Below, one piece after another: positions 29,881-38,892 of a stretch of 52,784 nucleotides of DNA. How positions within the stretch are numbered: the stretch's first letter is position 1; each line of letters starts with the position of its first letter. The notes under the pieces are model-generated. The model saw nothing but the letters and a program-made list of their open reading frames with translations, ran no database searches and was not told where the DNA came from. The DNA is from a beta proteobacterium AAP99. Its GTDB lineage: Bacteria; Pseudomonadota; Gammaproteobacteria; Burkholderiales; Burkholderiaceae_C. The stretch lies in assembly GCA_001295775.1 (NCBI GenBank), contig LJIA01000023.1, positions 1 to 52,784 of the forward strand, written 5' to 3'. Made by a program: the position numbers and the translations under genes.

Positions 29881-30753
29881 CTAGCTGGGCATGAGGTTCC
29901 AGTGCAGCTTGCGCCGCAGGGTGGCGAAGTAGTCGTAGCCGGGCGGGTGCAGCAGCTGCAGGCGGTGGCTGGAGGGCGTGACGCGCACCACATCGCCCAG
30001 TTCGAGCGTGGAGAAGGTCTGCATGTCGCAGTGCGCGGCCATTTCCTTGCCGGCCACGACCTCGATGTCCAGGGTCACGTCCGCGGGCAGCACGATCGGC
30101 CGGTTACTCAAGCTCTGCGGCGCCACAGGCACCAGGGTGATGCCCGCCAGCGAGGGATGCAGCATCGGCCCGCCGGCACTCATGGCGTAGGCCGTGCTGC
30201 CGGTGGGGGTGGAGACGATCAGCGCGTCGGCGCGCTGCTGGTAGACCAGATCACCGTCGATGCGCACCACGAACTCCAGCATGCCGCCCGCGGCACCGCG
30301 CTGCACCACCACGTCATTCAGCGCGAGTGCGGACCAGATGCCCGCGTTTTCGCGCCGCACCTGGCAGTCGAACATGCTGCGCGCTTCCAGCGAATAGTTG
30401 CCGCCCAGCAGCGAACCGAGCGCCGGCTGCCAGTCGCGCAGGGGTACATCGGTCATGAAACCGAGGCGCCCGTGGTTGATGCCGATCAGCGGCACACCTA
30501 GAGGCGCCAGCACCCGGGCGGCGCCCAGAAGGGTGCCGTCGCCGCCGACCACAATCGCCGCCTGGGCGCGGCCCGGCGCGTCTTCCAGCGCGATCTTGGG
30601 GAGGTGGCAGACGTCCAGCGAGGCGGCGCTGTCGGCGTCGATGCAGACCTGGCCACCCTGGCCTTGCAGCCATTCGCCGATGGCGGTGAGGGTATCGCCC
30701 AGCCCGGGGGTGTTGGCGCGGCCGACAAGCACGAACTGGGTGAGGGGATGCAT
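29881..30753 (-). CDS. nadK: NAD kinase
   Basis: A 290-residue enzyme phosphorylating NAD to NADP. Diagnostic motifs are [12 protein letters not shown], the [10 protein letters not shown] loop and the C-terminal-domain [17 protein letters not shown]. The start is the ATG at 30753; an upstream ATG adds 36 residues encoded in the divergent promoter region. A TAGAAT box ends 7 bases before the ATG. It is divergent from hrcA. Confidence 0.96.
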   Translation of the reverse strand: MHPLTQFVLVGRANTPGLGDTLTAIGEWLQGQGGQVCIDADSAASLDVCHLPKIALEDAPGRAQAAIVVGGDGTLLGAARVLAPLGVPLIGINHGRLGFMTDVPLRDWQPALGSLLGGNYSLEARSMFDCQVRRENAGIWSALALNDVVVQRGAAGGMLEFVVRIDGDLVYQQRADALIVSTPTGSTAYAMSAGGPMLHPSLAGITLVPVAPQSLSNRPIVLPADVTLDIEVVAGKEMAAHCDMQTFSTLELGDVVRVTPSSHRLQLLHPPGYDYFATLRRKLHWNLMPS

Positions 30754-30760
30754 GGCGCGG

Positions 30761-30766
30761 ATTCTA
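30761..30766 (-). promoter_or_regulatory. -10 box TAGAAT 7 bases before nadK
   Basis: On the minus strand TAGAAT ends 7 bases before the nadK ATG, and no ribosome binding site lies between. The -35 hexamer is not evident. Confidence 0.4.
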
Positions 30767-30817
30767 TCGACAGGCTGTGGCGCTTTGTCCCTTGGCCTGT
30801 GGATGGCGCGCCTGATC

Positions 30818-30836
30818 CTTGCCGCACTGCGGCAAG
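30818..30836. repeat. Inverted repeat in the nadK/hrcA promoter region
   Basis: CTTGCCGC and GCGGCAAG form a perfect 8-bp inverted repeat with a 3-base gap, ending 10 bases before the hrcA -10 box. It overlaps the expected -35 region and is a candidate operator. It does not match the CIRCE consensus of HrcA. Confidence 0.4.
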
Positions 30837-30845
30837 CCGAGTCCA

Positions 30846-30851
30846 TACAAT
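30846..30851 (+). promoter_or_regulatory. -10 box TACAAT 8 bases before hrcA
   Basis: TACAAT ends exactly 8 bases before the hrcA ATG with no Shine-Dalgarno sequence between, so the transcript would start at or next to the start codon. Confidence 0.4.
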
Positions 30852-30859
30852 CAGTCGCC

Positions 30860-31930
30860 ATGGATCCCCGATCTCATCTGCTGCTCAAGACGCTGATCGA
30901 ACGCTATATCGCCGAGGGGCAACCTGTCGGCTCGCGCACCTTGTCGCGCTGGTCCGGGCTGGATCTGTCGGCCGCCACCATCCGCAACGTGATGAGCGAT
31001 CTGGAGGAGGCCGGGCTGATCGTCAGCCCGCACACCTCGGCCGGGCGCATTCCCACGCCGCGCGGCTACCGCCTCTTCGTGGACACCATGCTCACGGTGC
31101 AGCCGCTGGAAAGCGTGGAGCAGCAGGCCCTGAACGAGACCATCCAGCAGAACCTGCAGCCGGCCTCGCCGCAGAAAGTCATCAGCGCGGCGGCGCAGCT
31201 GCTGTCCAGCCTGTCGCAGTTTGCCGGGGTGGTGCTCACGCCGCGGCGCAGCCAGACCTTCAAGCACGTGGAGTTTCTGCGTCTGGGCGAGCGTCGCGTG
31301 CTGATGATCATCGTCACGCCCGAGGGCGACGTGCAGAACCGGATGATCCTGCTGGAACAGGACCTAAGCGCCTCGCAGCTGGTGGAGGCCGGCAACTTCC
31401 TGAACATGCACTTCGCCGGCAGCAGCTTCGACGAAGCCGCCAGCCGTCTGAAGCAGGAGCTGGGCAGCCTGCGTGACGAGGTGCAGACACTCATGCAGGC
31501 CGCCATGGCGGCGGGTTCGCAGGCCATGAGCGACGATCAGGAGCAGGTGCTCATCAGCGGCGAACGCCGCCTGCTGGATGTCGCGGATTTCTCGACCAAC
31601 ATGGCGCGGCTGCGCCAGCTGTTCGACGTCTTCGAGAGCAAGACCAGCCTGCTGCGCCTGCTCGAGACCGGCGGCAACGCCGAAGGCGTGCAGATCTTCA
31701 TCGGCGGGGAATCCCAGCTCGTGCCGGTGGAGGAGGTGTCGGTTGTGGCTGCGCCCTACAAGGTGAACGGGCAGGTGGTGGGCACGCTCGGCGTGGTTGG
31801 CCCCACGCGCATGGCCTACGACCGCGTTGTGCCGCTGGTGGACATCACGGCACGCCTGCTGTCCAACGCGCTTACATACTCTTCGGGCGAGGCGGGCGCG
31901 CCTCCACCTGGCCCGAACGCTCCGGTCTAG
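30860..31930 (+). CDS. hrcA: Heat-inducible transcription repressor HrcA
   Basis: A 356-residue repressor of class I heat-shock genes. The N-terminal winged helix includes [30 protein letters not shown] and [18 protein letters not shown], a very conserved stretch. A central GAF-like fold and [19 protein letters not shown] at the C-terminus complete the family pattern. Its last 59 bases overlap the 3' end of a convergent lipoprotein gene. No CIRCE operator is visible in this window, so its targets (usually groESL) are presumably elsewhere. Confidence 0.95.
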   Translation: MDPRSHLLLKTLIERYIAEGQPVGSRTLSRWSGLDLSAATIRNVMSDLEEAGLIVSPHTSAGRIPTPRGYRLFVDTMLTVQPLESVEQQALNETIQQNLQPASPQKVISAAAQLLSSLSQFAGVVLTPRRSQTFKHVEFLRLGERRVLMIIVTPEGDVQNRMILLEQDLSASQLVEAGNFLNMHFAGSSFDEAASRLKQELGSLRDEVQTLMQAAMAAGSQAMSDDQEQVLISGERRLLDVADFSTNMARLRQLFDVFESKTSLLRLLETGGNAEGVQIFIGGESQLVPVEEVSVVAAPYKVNGQVVGTLGVVGPTRMAYDRVVPLVDITARLLSNALTYSSGEAGAPPPGPNAPV

Positions 31931-32939
31931 CACTGCTGTCTGGCAAGGGCAGACGGGGCATTGGCCCCGGCGCCACCACCTGCCGCACCGTGCCGCGGTA
32001 GTGCGCTGCCGCCTGGGTGCGTGACACGCCGGTGGCGTACAGCAAGGCATCGGCCGCCGCAATCTCGCCCTCGCTCATCACGTTGTCGACCCAGGTCAGC
32101 AGACGCTTGCGCTCATCGGGGCTCAGCGGCGGGAGATCCGGGAGGTCCCGCGCCAGCGCCCAGGACCAGGCTTCGATGCGTTCGCGCGCCATGAGGAAGG
32201 CCTGCCCGGCGGGCGTATCGGCGTCCAGTCCGCCGGCTGGCGTGTTGCGCTCCCAGAGCGCCAGACCGACGCTGCGATCGATCACGGTCGTCGCATTCGT
32301 GGCCATCAGCTCACCCAGACGGCCGCAGCTCGGGCGGACCACCGACTCGCCGCTCAGACAGAGGTTGATGGCCGGCGGATTGATGGCCGCCGCCCAGCCG
32401 TAGGCTTCGATGGCGCTGTTCAAGCGACTGCCGTGCCGCACGGCGAGCGCCTGTTCCAGCCGGCGCAGCATGCTCGTCTGGCGCAGGTCAAAGCGCGCGC
32501 TCGCCGCCGCCTTGGCGAGCAGCATCGGCATGCTGCCGAGCTTGGCCTGCACCGCGACCGGATTGGGCGCACGGCTCACTGCGTCGGCCAGGCTGAGCCA
32601 GGCGGCGCCATTGTCCGGTTCCAGTTCGGTCCAGAGCTGCGCCCAGCGCACCGAGAAGCAGCCGGGCTCGGCGCTGCAGTAGGTGTTGAGGTAGGCCAGC
32701 AGGTCGGCATCACCGTTGTGGCGCTCGCCTAGGCCACGCAGCAGGGCGTCGCGCAGCGCACGGGCCTCATCCGGTGGCGTGCCGACGCGGTCGTAGTTCG
32801 TGAGCACCGCACGCACCAGCGGGTCCGGTGTGGCAGCGGCCAGTGCATCGATGCGCCGCTGGTTGGCACAGCCTGAAATCAGGACGAGCAGCAGCACGGC
32901 CACGGCGCAAATCAGTGTGCGCGTCCACCCGGGGGTCAA
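31872..32939 (-). CDS. Predicted lipoprotein with alpha-helical repeats, unknown function
   Basis: A 355-residue protein with a lipoprotein signal ending LISGC and a helical, alanine-rich mature region. No domain is recognised. The start is a TTG at 32939 with AAGGA 8 bases upstream. Its C-terminal 19 codons overlap the hrcA 3' end on the opposite strand, and its last residues are proline- and arginine-rich, as expected if the extension evolved over hrcA sequence. Confidence 0.7.
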   Translation of the reverse strand: MTPGWTRTLICAVAVLLLVLISGCANQRRIDALAAATPDPLVRAVLTNYDRVGTPPDEARALRDALLRGLGERHNGDADLLAYLNTYCSAEPGCFSVRWAQLWTELEPDNGAAWLSLADAVSRAPNPVAVQAKLGSMPMLLAKAAASARFDLRQTSMLRRLEQALAVRHGSRLNSAIEAYGWAAAINPPAINLCLSGESVVRPSCGRLGELMATNATTVIDRSVGLALWERNTPAGGLDADTPAGQAFLMARERIEAWSWALARDLPDLPPLSPDERKRLLTWVDNVMSEGEIAAADALLYATGVSRTQAAAHYRGTVRQVVAPGPMPRLPLPDSSARPERSGQVEARPPRPKSM

Positions 32940-33126
32940 GCTGGCGTCCTTTCAGTGAAGCGGAGCGTCATGCGGGTTGTTGCTGTGCCCAGAGGGCTCC
33001 GGTGAGGGTGGGGTGTCAGGGTTTGCACGGCCGGCGCGGCGCGACGCCTCATGCCAACCCACGCAGGAATCGCACGGTGCACGCAGACCCTCTGCCTACA
33101 ATCCGGCAACCCTAGTCCACTCGAAT

Positions 33127-34257
33127 ATGAAATTCAATCCTCCTACTGGGTACAAGCATGGCGACGCGCCGCGCATCGGGGTTCTGCTGGTGCAACTGGG
33201 CACGCCGGACGAGCCCACCGCGCCGGCCTTGCGCCGCTATCTGTCGCAATTCCTGAGCGACCCGCGGGTGGTGGAGATTCCGCGCCTGGTGTGGCTGCCC
33301 ATCCTGCACGGCATCATCCTGAATGTGCGTCCGGCAAAGAGCGCGCGCAAGTACGCCAGCATCTGGATGAAAGGCGGGGAAAACGGCGGGCCCGACCAGG
33401 GCAGCCCCCTGCGCGTCTACAGCGAGAAGCAGGCCAAGCTGCTGCGCGGCTATCTGGGCGACGCTGGAATCCATGCCGAGGTGGCGCTGGCCATGCGCTA
33501 CGGCAACCCCGGCGTGGAAAGCGTGCTCAACGGCCTGCTCGAGAAGAACGTGGACCGCCTGCTGGTGGTGCCGATGTATCCGCAGTATTCCGCCACGACC
33601 ACGGCGAGCGTGATCGACGAGGTCAATCGCGCGTTGTTCAAGGTGCGCAACATGCCTGAGCTTCGTTTCGTGAAGCACTGGCATGACGACCCCGGCTACA
33701 TCGACGCGCTGGTGGCGTCCGTCCGCCGGCACTTCGAGCGCGAGGGCGTGCCCGAGAAGCTGGTCATGAGCTTTCACGGCGTGCCCAAGCGCACCCTGCT
33801 GCTCGGCGACCCCTACCACTGCGAGTGCTACAAGACCGCGCGCCTGGTGGCCGAGCGCCTGGGCTGGCCGCGCGACAAGCTGGTGGTGAGCTTCCAGTCG
33901 CGCTTCGGCAAGGCGGAATGGCTCAAGCCCTATACGCAAGAGACGCTTGTGGAGCTGGCCAGAAGCGGCACCGAGCACGTGGCCGTGATGTGCCCGGCCT
34001 TCGTGGCGGACTGTCTGGAAACGCTGGAGGAAATCAATGACGAGGTGCGTCACGAATTCCTAGAGGCTGGCGGCAAGCGCTTCGACTACATCCCCTGCCT
34101 GAACGACAGCGACCCCTGGATCCACGCCCTCACCGGCATCGTGCGCAGCCACATGCAGGGCTGGGGCGACGGCAAGGCAGACATTGCGCAGCTCAAGACC
34201 ACCGCCAGCGAGGCGCAACGCGTCGGTGCGAGCAACATCAGCGAGAAGGCGGCTTGA
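33127..34257 (+). CDS. hemH: Ferrochelatase
   Basis: A 376-residue enzyme inserting ferrous iron into protoporphyrin IX. Seen are GVLLVQLGTPDEP, the catalytic-histidine segment MSFHGVPKRTL, GDPYHCECYKTA with closely spaced cysteines and CPAFVADCLETLEEI. A TACAAT about 25 bases before the ATG may be its -10 box. The stop codon overlaps the start of the next gene (TTGA). It is part of the hrcA-hemH-grpE-dnaK neighbourhood typical of betaproteobacteria. Confidence 0.95.
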   Translation: MKFNPPTGYKHGDAPRIGVLLVQLGTPDEPTAPALRRYLSQFLSDPRVVEIPRLVWLPILHGIILNVRPAKSARKYASIWMKGGENGGPDQGSPLRVYSEKQAKLLRGYLGDAGIHAEVALAMRYGNPGVESVLNGLLEKNVDRLLVVPMYPQYSATTTASVIDEVNRALFKVRNMPELRFVKHWHDDPGYIDALVASVRRHFEREGVPEKLVMSFHGVPKRTLLLGDPYHCECYKTARLVAERLGWPRDKLVVSFQSRFGKAEWLKPYTQETLVELARSGTEHVAVMCPAFVADCLETLEEINDEVRHEFLEAGGKRFDYIPCLNDSDPWIHALTGIVRSHMQGWGDGKADIAQLKTTASEAQRVGASNISEKAA

Positions 34258-34832
34258 GCGCTGCCGGCGCGGCGGCACAGGGGGCGGTGCGCCGCTGCCT
34301 CGCGCTGGATGCGCTGGGCCTGCTGATGGTGGACGATCTGCGCGCGGCCGTGGCGTCCGTATTGCAGTCAGGGCGGCTGGTGCCGGACAGTCTGGACCTG
34401 TATCGCGCAGCGCCCTGGGCGCCCGAGGAGTTGGGCCGCTGGTTGACACAACTTGCGACCTTGACCGGAACCGAGCGGCCCGAGCCACTGGCGATCGGTC
34501 ACTGGCTGGCTTGCCGCGGTCTGGCGGCCCTGGACGAGGGTGCGGAAGTCGTCACCGTACTCATCGGTGTGCTGCGCCATCTGGACGATCTGGGCGAGAA
34601 GCCCCGTAGTTCGGTGACGCTCAAGGACCGGCTGCAGCTCAGCGCGCTGCTCTACCTAGGCGATGCATTGGCCGATCTGGCGGATGTGCAGCAGGCCGAC
34701 GAGGCCATCGCCGAACTGGAAGCACGGGCACGGGCCGAAGCCGGTGCATGGCTTGCAGCGCATCCGCTGCCCGCGGAGGGCGACTTCGGCCCGCTGCCGG
34801 CGGGGCGGATTGGATTCAACGGATTGACCTGA
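34254..34832 (+). CDS. Hypothetical protein coupled to hemH
   Basis: A 192-residue soluble protein starting at a TTG that overlaps the hemH stop. It is helical, has no signal peptide and no motif I recognise, and has an acidic C-terminal helix (ADEAIAELEARARAEAGAWLA). Translational coupling to ferrochelatase suggests a related role, but this is inference from position only. A short form of the dispersed repeat follows its stop. Confidence 0.6.
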   Translation: MSAAGAAAQGAVRRCLALDALGLLMVDDLRAAVASVLQSGRLVPDSLDLYRAAPWAPEELGRWLTQLATLTGTERPEPLAIGHWLACRGLAALDEGAEVVTVLIGVLRHLDDLGEKPRSSVTLKDRLQLSALLYLGDALADLADVQQADEAIAELEARARAEAGAWLAAHPLPAEGDFGPLPAGRIGFNGLT

Positions 34833-34847
34833 AGGCTCAGTCCCAGA

Positions 34848-34904
34848 AGGCTTTCCGCATGTCTGGCGCGGCTCTTCAGCCATTTTGGCCTGAAGATCAG
34901 CCAC
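34848..34904 (+). repeat. Short relative of the dispersed repeat (hairpin form B)
   Basis: It lies between two convergent stop codons. Core TTTCCGC is at 34852-34858 with TCTT exactly 14 bases later. A hairpin with arms TCTTCAG and CTGAAGA surrounds CCATTTTGG, matching form A at 25221-25287 but with U-A in place of C-G at the covarying pair. GCCAATCTTCG just downstream matches copy 1. Confidence 0.6.
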
Positions 34905-34929
34905 CAGAGCCAATCTTCGCTTTTCGTAC

Positions 34930-36189
34930 TTATGCGATCAGCCGCCCGGCCCACGCGCTGGATGGCGTGACGCCCGGCAGCACGCGCTCGCGCAGCGCAG
35001 CGCTGCCGATCTTCAAGTGATCGGCCAGCAGGCTGGCCAGCACGACGCGCAGGTCGGTGGTGGGGCGCAGGTCGCGCCCGTCAAGCAACTGCGCGGGGGC
35101 GAGCCCCGGCCAGTCGGTGTGCAGGCGGCCGCCGCGCACGGCGCCGCCGGCTACGAAGGCCACGGTGCCATTGCCGTGGTCGGTGCCGCCCGTGCCATTG
35201 GGCGCCACGGTGCGGCCGAATTCCGTGGCCACCAGCACCACGGTGCGCGACCAGACTGGCCCCAGCTGCTGCTTGAGCTGTGCCAGGGCTTGATCCAGCA
35301 GGCCGAGGTTGCGTGCCAGCTGCGCCTGCGGGATGGCCTGGGCGGCATGGCTGTCCCAGCCGGTCGATTCGATCACCGCCAGGCGCGGCCCCTCGGGCGC
35401 GGCGAGGAAGCGCGCGGCCTGGGCCGCCAGCGCGGGCAGGGCGTTGTTGGCCGGCGCGAGGCTTTCGGCGATCTCCCGCCCGTTCACGCCCATGCTGCGC
35501 GTGCCGGATGAGTCGGCGTTGGGCTTCGGCATGCTCGCCGCCGCCATGACGTCGCTGGCTTCACGCGCCTGAGCCAGGGGTGTGGCGAGCGCGGGATGCG
35601 CGCCGTACATGCGCGCCAGGCGGGCGAGCGTGTCGTCCGGCAAGGCGGACAGGCGCGCCGCAGACCAGTTGGTGACCGCCGCATCACCCTGCAGCACCAG
35701 CGGGATCGCCGGGGACAGCGCGACGGCCAGCGGATGCTCCGTGCCCAAGCCAGATCGGCCGGACCCGCTGGCGAGCGCCTGTGCCGTGCGGTTCATCCAG
35801 CCGTCGCGCAGCGCGAACGGCGCGGCGCCGCCGGTCTCAAGCAGGTTCTGCGCGTCAAAGTGCGAACGATCGCGATAGGGCGTGGCCACGGCGTGCAGCA
35901 CGCTCAGCTCGCCGGCCTGCCACAGGCCGTGCATCTGGGTGAGGCTCGGGTGCAGGGCAAAGCCTTCGGCCAGCGGCAGGGGCGTGCCGGGGTACTGCGC
36001 CAGACTGCCACGCGCGACGGCAAAGGCCGGGTCATTCAGGGCGGGGACGGCCCACAGCCCATCCAGCCCGCCGCGCAGCAGCAGGAAGACCAGGCGCGGG
36101 TCCTCCGGATGCGCGGCGCGCGCCGGGGCGAGCAGGGTGGCACTGGCGGCGAGGGCGGCGGAGTGATGCAGGAAGGTACGGCGGTCCAT
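34930..36189 (-). CDS. DUF1501 family secreted protein
   Basis: A 419-residue protein with an N-terminal RR-type (Tat-like) signal (MDRRTFLHHSAALAASATLL), followed by the DUF1501 fold, related to sulfatase/alkaline phosphatase-like proteins. Seen are LLRGGLDGLWAVPALNDP and a C-terminal TEFGRTVAPNGTGGTDHGNG with metal-site-like D and H residues. Function is unknown. It follows a DUF1800 gene by 6 bases; this two-gene pairing is frequent in bacteria. Confidence 0.88.
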   Translation of the reverse strand: MDRRTFLHHSAALAASATLLAPARAAHPEDPRLVFLLLRGGLDGLWAVPALNDPAFAVARGSLAQYPGTPLPLAEGFALHPSLTQMHGLWQAGELSVLHAVATPYRDRSHFDAQNLLETGGAAPFALRDGWMNRTAQALASGSGRSGLGTEHPLAVALSPAIPLVLQGDAAVTNWSAARLSALPDDTLARLARMYGAHPALATPLAQAREASDVMAAASMPKPNADSSGTRSMGVNGREIAESLAPANNALPALAAQAARFLAAPEGPRLAVIESTGWDSHAAQAIPQAQLARNLGLLDQALAQLKQQLGPVWSRTVVLVATEFGRTVAPNGTGGTDHGNGTVAFVAGGAVRGGRLHTDWPGLAPAQLLDGRDLRPTTDLRVVLASLLADHLKIGSAALRERVLPGVTPSSAWAGRLIA

Positions 36190-36195
36190 GGGTGC

Positions 36196-37596
36196 TCACC
36201 GGTAAAGGAATTCGGGGCTGGAGAACAACAGGGTCAGGGCCTGCGCAGGGCTCTCGGCGCGGGCCAGTTCGGTGCGCGTACTGCTGGAGAGGCGAGCGCC
36301 AAGGAGTTGTTCGGCCAGTAGCCGCGCATCACTGCGGCTGCCCCAGAGCTGGGCGGCGGCGTGGTTGAACTCGATGCGCTTGGCCAGAGCGTCCGGTGCG
36401 AGCCAGGCGGCTTCGCGGTCCGGCCACCCCTGCGGCGACGGGGCGGAGAAGGGCGGCATGCCCATGGCCACCAGGCTCGCATGGGCCAGGCGGCCATCGA
36501 TGCTGCGCTGGTTCAGTGCACGCAGCACCGCCACAACATGCTCGTCCGGCCGGGTGAACTTGGGGGGCAGTTCGGGCAGCGCGGTGGCCAGCTCGATCAG
36601 GCGGCGGTAGACGGCCGGCAGGTCGCCGTCGGTCTGGGCAAAGCGTTCGGCGAGTGCGTCCACCGCCGCGCGCGGCGGATCGTCCGCAATGAAGTGGCGC
36701 GCCAGCTTGGCGGCCACAAAGCGCGCGGTGGCCGGGTGCCGCGCGATGTCCTGCAGCATGGCCTGGGCCTGGGCTTCACCGCGTTGCGCGTAGCGCCTGC
36801 CCAGCAGGCTGCGCTCGCCGGCGGCGTGCGCGTCGTCCTCGAAGCTGAAGTTGCCGGTGAGGTAGCTGTAGCGCCAGCCTGTGAGGGCGCGGGCCAGTTC
36901 GGTCACATCGGTCTGGGTGTAGCCGCCGTCCACGCCCAGGGTGTGAAGTTCGAGCACTTCGCGGGCGAGGTTCTCGTTCAGGCCGGTGGGAGCGAAGCGC
37001 GCCGCCAGACCGCGCCGCGGCTTGGTGGCCGCCGGGGTCTCGGGCCCGACCGACTGCTGGTTGTCCAGATAGGCCAGCATGCCGGGGTGGCGGCAGCTGG
37101 CGAGCAGCATGTCGGCAAAGCGGCCCATCACGTTGGGCCGGATCACATCGCGCTCGAAGGGCCCGACCAGCGTGAAGGCCACCGGGCGCACCGCGCTCAC
37201 AGTGAAGTGATTCGCCCAGAACCAGACCAGGCGCTCTGCGAAGGGCGTCCCGGTGGTGGCAGCCCGTTCGATCCGGGCCTTGATCTCGGCGCGATGGCTC
37301 TCCAGGAATTCGCCGGCGAACACGCCCTCCAGGGTCTTGCGGGACTGCGGATCGTCGCCGGCGGCCATGGTCGTGGAACCCGCATCGTCCCTGCGCGCGG
37401 CCGAGCGCTGCGCCAGCCCAGCCTTGAGCAGGAAGCGCGGGAAGTCCCGGCTCGCCTCGGCGGTGGACTTCAGTCCGCGGCCGTCGGTGCGAACGGCCGT
37501 GCTCTGCAGCTGCGCGTTGAGCCAGTCTGCGGACTCCTGCCCGCGGGCCGGCCCACCGAAACCAAAGCGCTGAACGATGCGATCCGCGTTGAGCAT
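36196..37596 (-). CDS. DUF1800 family protein
   Basis: A 466-residue protein of the DUF1800 family. Signatures seen are RIVQRFGFGGPA at the start, WFWANHFTVSA, HPGMLAYLDNQQS, NENLAREVLELHTLGVDGGYTQTDV and LARHFIADDPP. Function is unknown. The start is the ATG at 37596; upstream in-frame sequence lies in the repeat gene. It heads the DUF1800-DUF1501 pair and follows the 24-residue-repeat gene by 7 bases, so all three may be one operon. Confidence 0.9.
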   Translation of the reverse strand: MLNADRIVQRFGFGGPARGQESADWLNAQLQSTAVRTDGRGLKSTAEASRDFPRFLLKAGLAQRSAARRDDAGSTTMAAGDDPQSRKTLEGVFAGEFLESHRAEIKARIERAATTGTPFAERLVWFWANHFTVSAVRPVAFTLVGPFERDVIRPNVMGRFADMLLASCRHPGMLAYLDNQQSVGPETPAATKPRRGLAARFAPTGLNENLAREVLELHTLGVDGGYTQTDVTELARALTGWRYSYLTGNFSFEDDAHAAGERSLLGRRYAQRGEAQAQAMLQDIARHPATARFVAAKLARHFIADDPPRAAVDALAERFAQTDGDLPAVYRRLIELATALPELPPKFTRPDEHVVAVLRALNQRSIDGRLAHASLVAMGMPPFSAPSPQGWPDREAAWLAPDALAKRIEFNHAAAQLWGSRSDARLLAEQLLGARLSSSTRTELARAESPAQALTLLFSSPEFLYR

Positions 37597-37603
37597 GGGA
37601 GCC

Positions 37604-38560
37604 TCAGGGCTTGGGCGCGGGCGTGTTGGTGACTGTCGTGTTCTGCGTGCCGTCCGCATTGCGGCTGCGGTCCACGACGCGCTGTGCACCGCGCGGGCCG
37701 GTGGTGGTGCTGTCCACCGCACCGTCCGCGCCGCGGCTGCGGTCGGTCGTGGTCACGCCACCCTTGGGGCCCGTGACAGTGCGGTCGGTCAGGCCATCCG
37801 CACCGCGCGAGCGATCGACCGTGCTGACGCCGCCCTTGGGGCCAGTGATGGTGCTGTCGATGGCGCCATCCGCACCGCGGCTTCGGTCGTAGGTGGTGGT
37901 CGTGCCGTTGCGGTGGGTGACGGTGGTGTCGACCACCCCGTCCGTGCCGCGCGAGCGGTCCACGCTGCTGGTGCTGCCGTCGCGGTGGGTGTAGTTCTTG
38001 TCCACCAGACCGTCGCTGCCGCGGCTGCGGTCCAGGCTGCTGGTCTGGCCCTTGGGGCCGGTGACGGTGCGGTCGGTCAGACCATCGGCGCCACGGCTGC
38101 GGTCCACCGTGCTGACGCCGCCCTTCGGGCCGGTGACGGTGGCGTCGCGGTTGCCCTGGGCATCCCGGTAGCGGTCCACGGTGGTGGTCTGGCCCTTGGG
38201 GCCGGTGACCGTACTGTCGGTCAGGCCGTCGGCGCCGCGGCTGCGGTCTACCGTGCTGACACCGCCCTTCGGGCCGGTGACGGTGGCGTCGCGGTTGCCT
38301 TGGGCATCGCGGAAGCGGTTGACCTGGGTGGTGCCGCCACGGGGGCCGACGCTGGTGCTGTCCACCAGGCCGTCGCTGCCGCGTGCGCGGGTGGTGGTCC
38401 GGGTGCCTGCCTGGGGCTTGACCGCGTTCGCGGCGTGGGCACCGCGCTCGCGGGCCTGAGCATCGGGTGTGGCGCCAACGCCGCCGATGGCGATCCATGC
38501 CGTGGCGAGTGCCAGAGCAATGCGCGAGATGGCGACGGTGGGTTGTGAGTTGCTGGACAT
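37604..38560 (-). CDS. Secreted protein of tandem 24-residue repeats
   Basis: A 318-residue protein with a signal peptide (about residues 1-35) and then ten to eleven tandem units of 24 residues. The unit consensus is RSRGADGLTD, an x-TVTGPKG segment, then a short TTVD. Units 2-3 and 4-5 are a near-identical 48-residue duplication. The regularly spaced D, G and D residues suggest a calcium-binding or beta-solenoid fold, but no known domain is assigned. AAGGAA precedes the ATG at 38560. It is upstream of the DUF1800 gene on the same strand. Confidence 0.8.
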   Translation of the reverse strand: MSSNSQPTVAISRIALALATAWIAIGGVGATPDAQARERGAHAANAVKPQAGTRTTTRARGSDGLVDSTSVGPRGGTTQVNRFRDAQGNRDATVTGPKGGVSTVDRSRGADGLTDSTVTGPKGQTTTVDRYRDAQGNRDATVTGPKGGVSTVDRSRGADGLTDRTVTGPKGQTSSLDRSRGSDGLVDKNYTHRDGSTSSVDRSRGTDGVVDTTVTHRNGTTTTYDRSRGADGAIDSTITGPKGGVSTVDRSRGADGLTDRTVTGPKGGVTTTDRSRGADGAVDSTTTGPRGAQRVVDRSRNADGTQNTTVTNTPAPKP

Positions 38561-38892
38561 GTGGAGTTCCTTTCGCGAAGCGTTGTATTGGCCTTGGAAC
38601 AGCCGGAGGGCTGCTCGGGGCTGGATCCCGGGGCGCTTCTGCGTTGTTCTGGGACCAAGCTTAGGTTGCACAACGCGCCGGTGCGCAGGTGCGGCCATGT
38701 CGTTTGGCTGCGAATGCGTCAGGCTTGAAACGTGTCGCCGGCGCAAGAGCCATCACCGCAAGATCCGCTTACAAGGACGCGAGGATGAAGAGCCCGGGCG
38801 CGTTTGCGGACGAACCGCAGCCTGTGAAGACCCTTTGCGGCTGTTGCAGCACTGAAGCAATCGAGCGTGACGCCTGTCTACACTCGCCCCGC
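38561..38892. other. 332-base region between the repeat gene and the response regulator
   Basis: This holds the divergent promoters. The first half has no recognisable gene. The second half contains an in-frame ATG at 38785 preceded by AAGGA, which would extend the response regulator by 36 residues, and a TACACT box (38879-38884) 8 bases before the other possible ATG at 38893. I see no RNA gene. Confidence 0.5.
38879..38884 (+). promoter_or_regulatory. -10 box TACACT 8 bases before the response regulator ATG
   Basis: TACACT ends exactly 8 bases before the ATG at 38893. The same geometry precedes murB, hrcA and murJ. Confidence 0.35.

Noticed and set aside
30818-30836. Inverted repeat upstream of hrcA considered as a CIRCE operator
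   Set aside because: The arms (CTTGCCGC) and the 3-base gap do not match CIRCE, which has 9-base TTAGCACTC-type arms and a 9-base gap.
37604-38560. Regular 72-base tandem repeats resembling a CRISPR or satellite array
   Set aside because: The period is a multiple of three and encodes a continuous 24-residue protein repeat with a signal peptide and ribosome binding site; there are no unique spacers.
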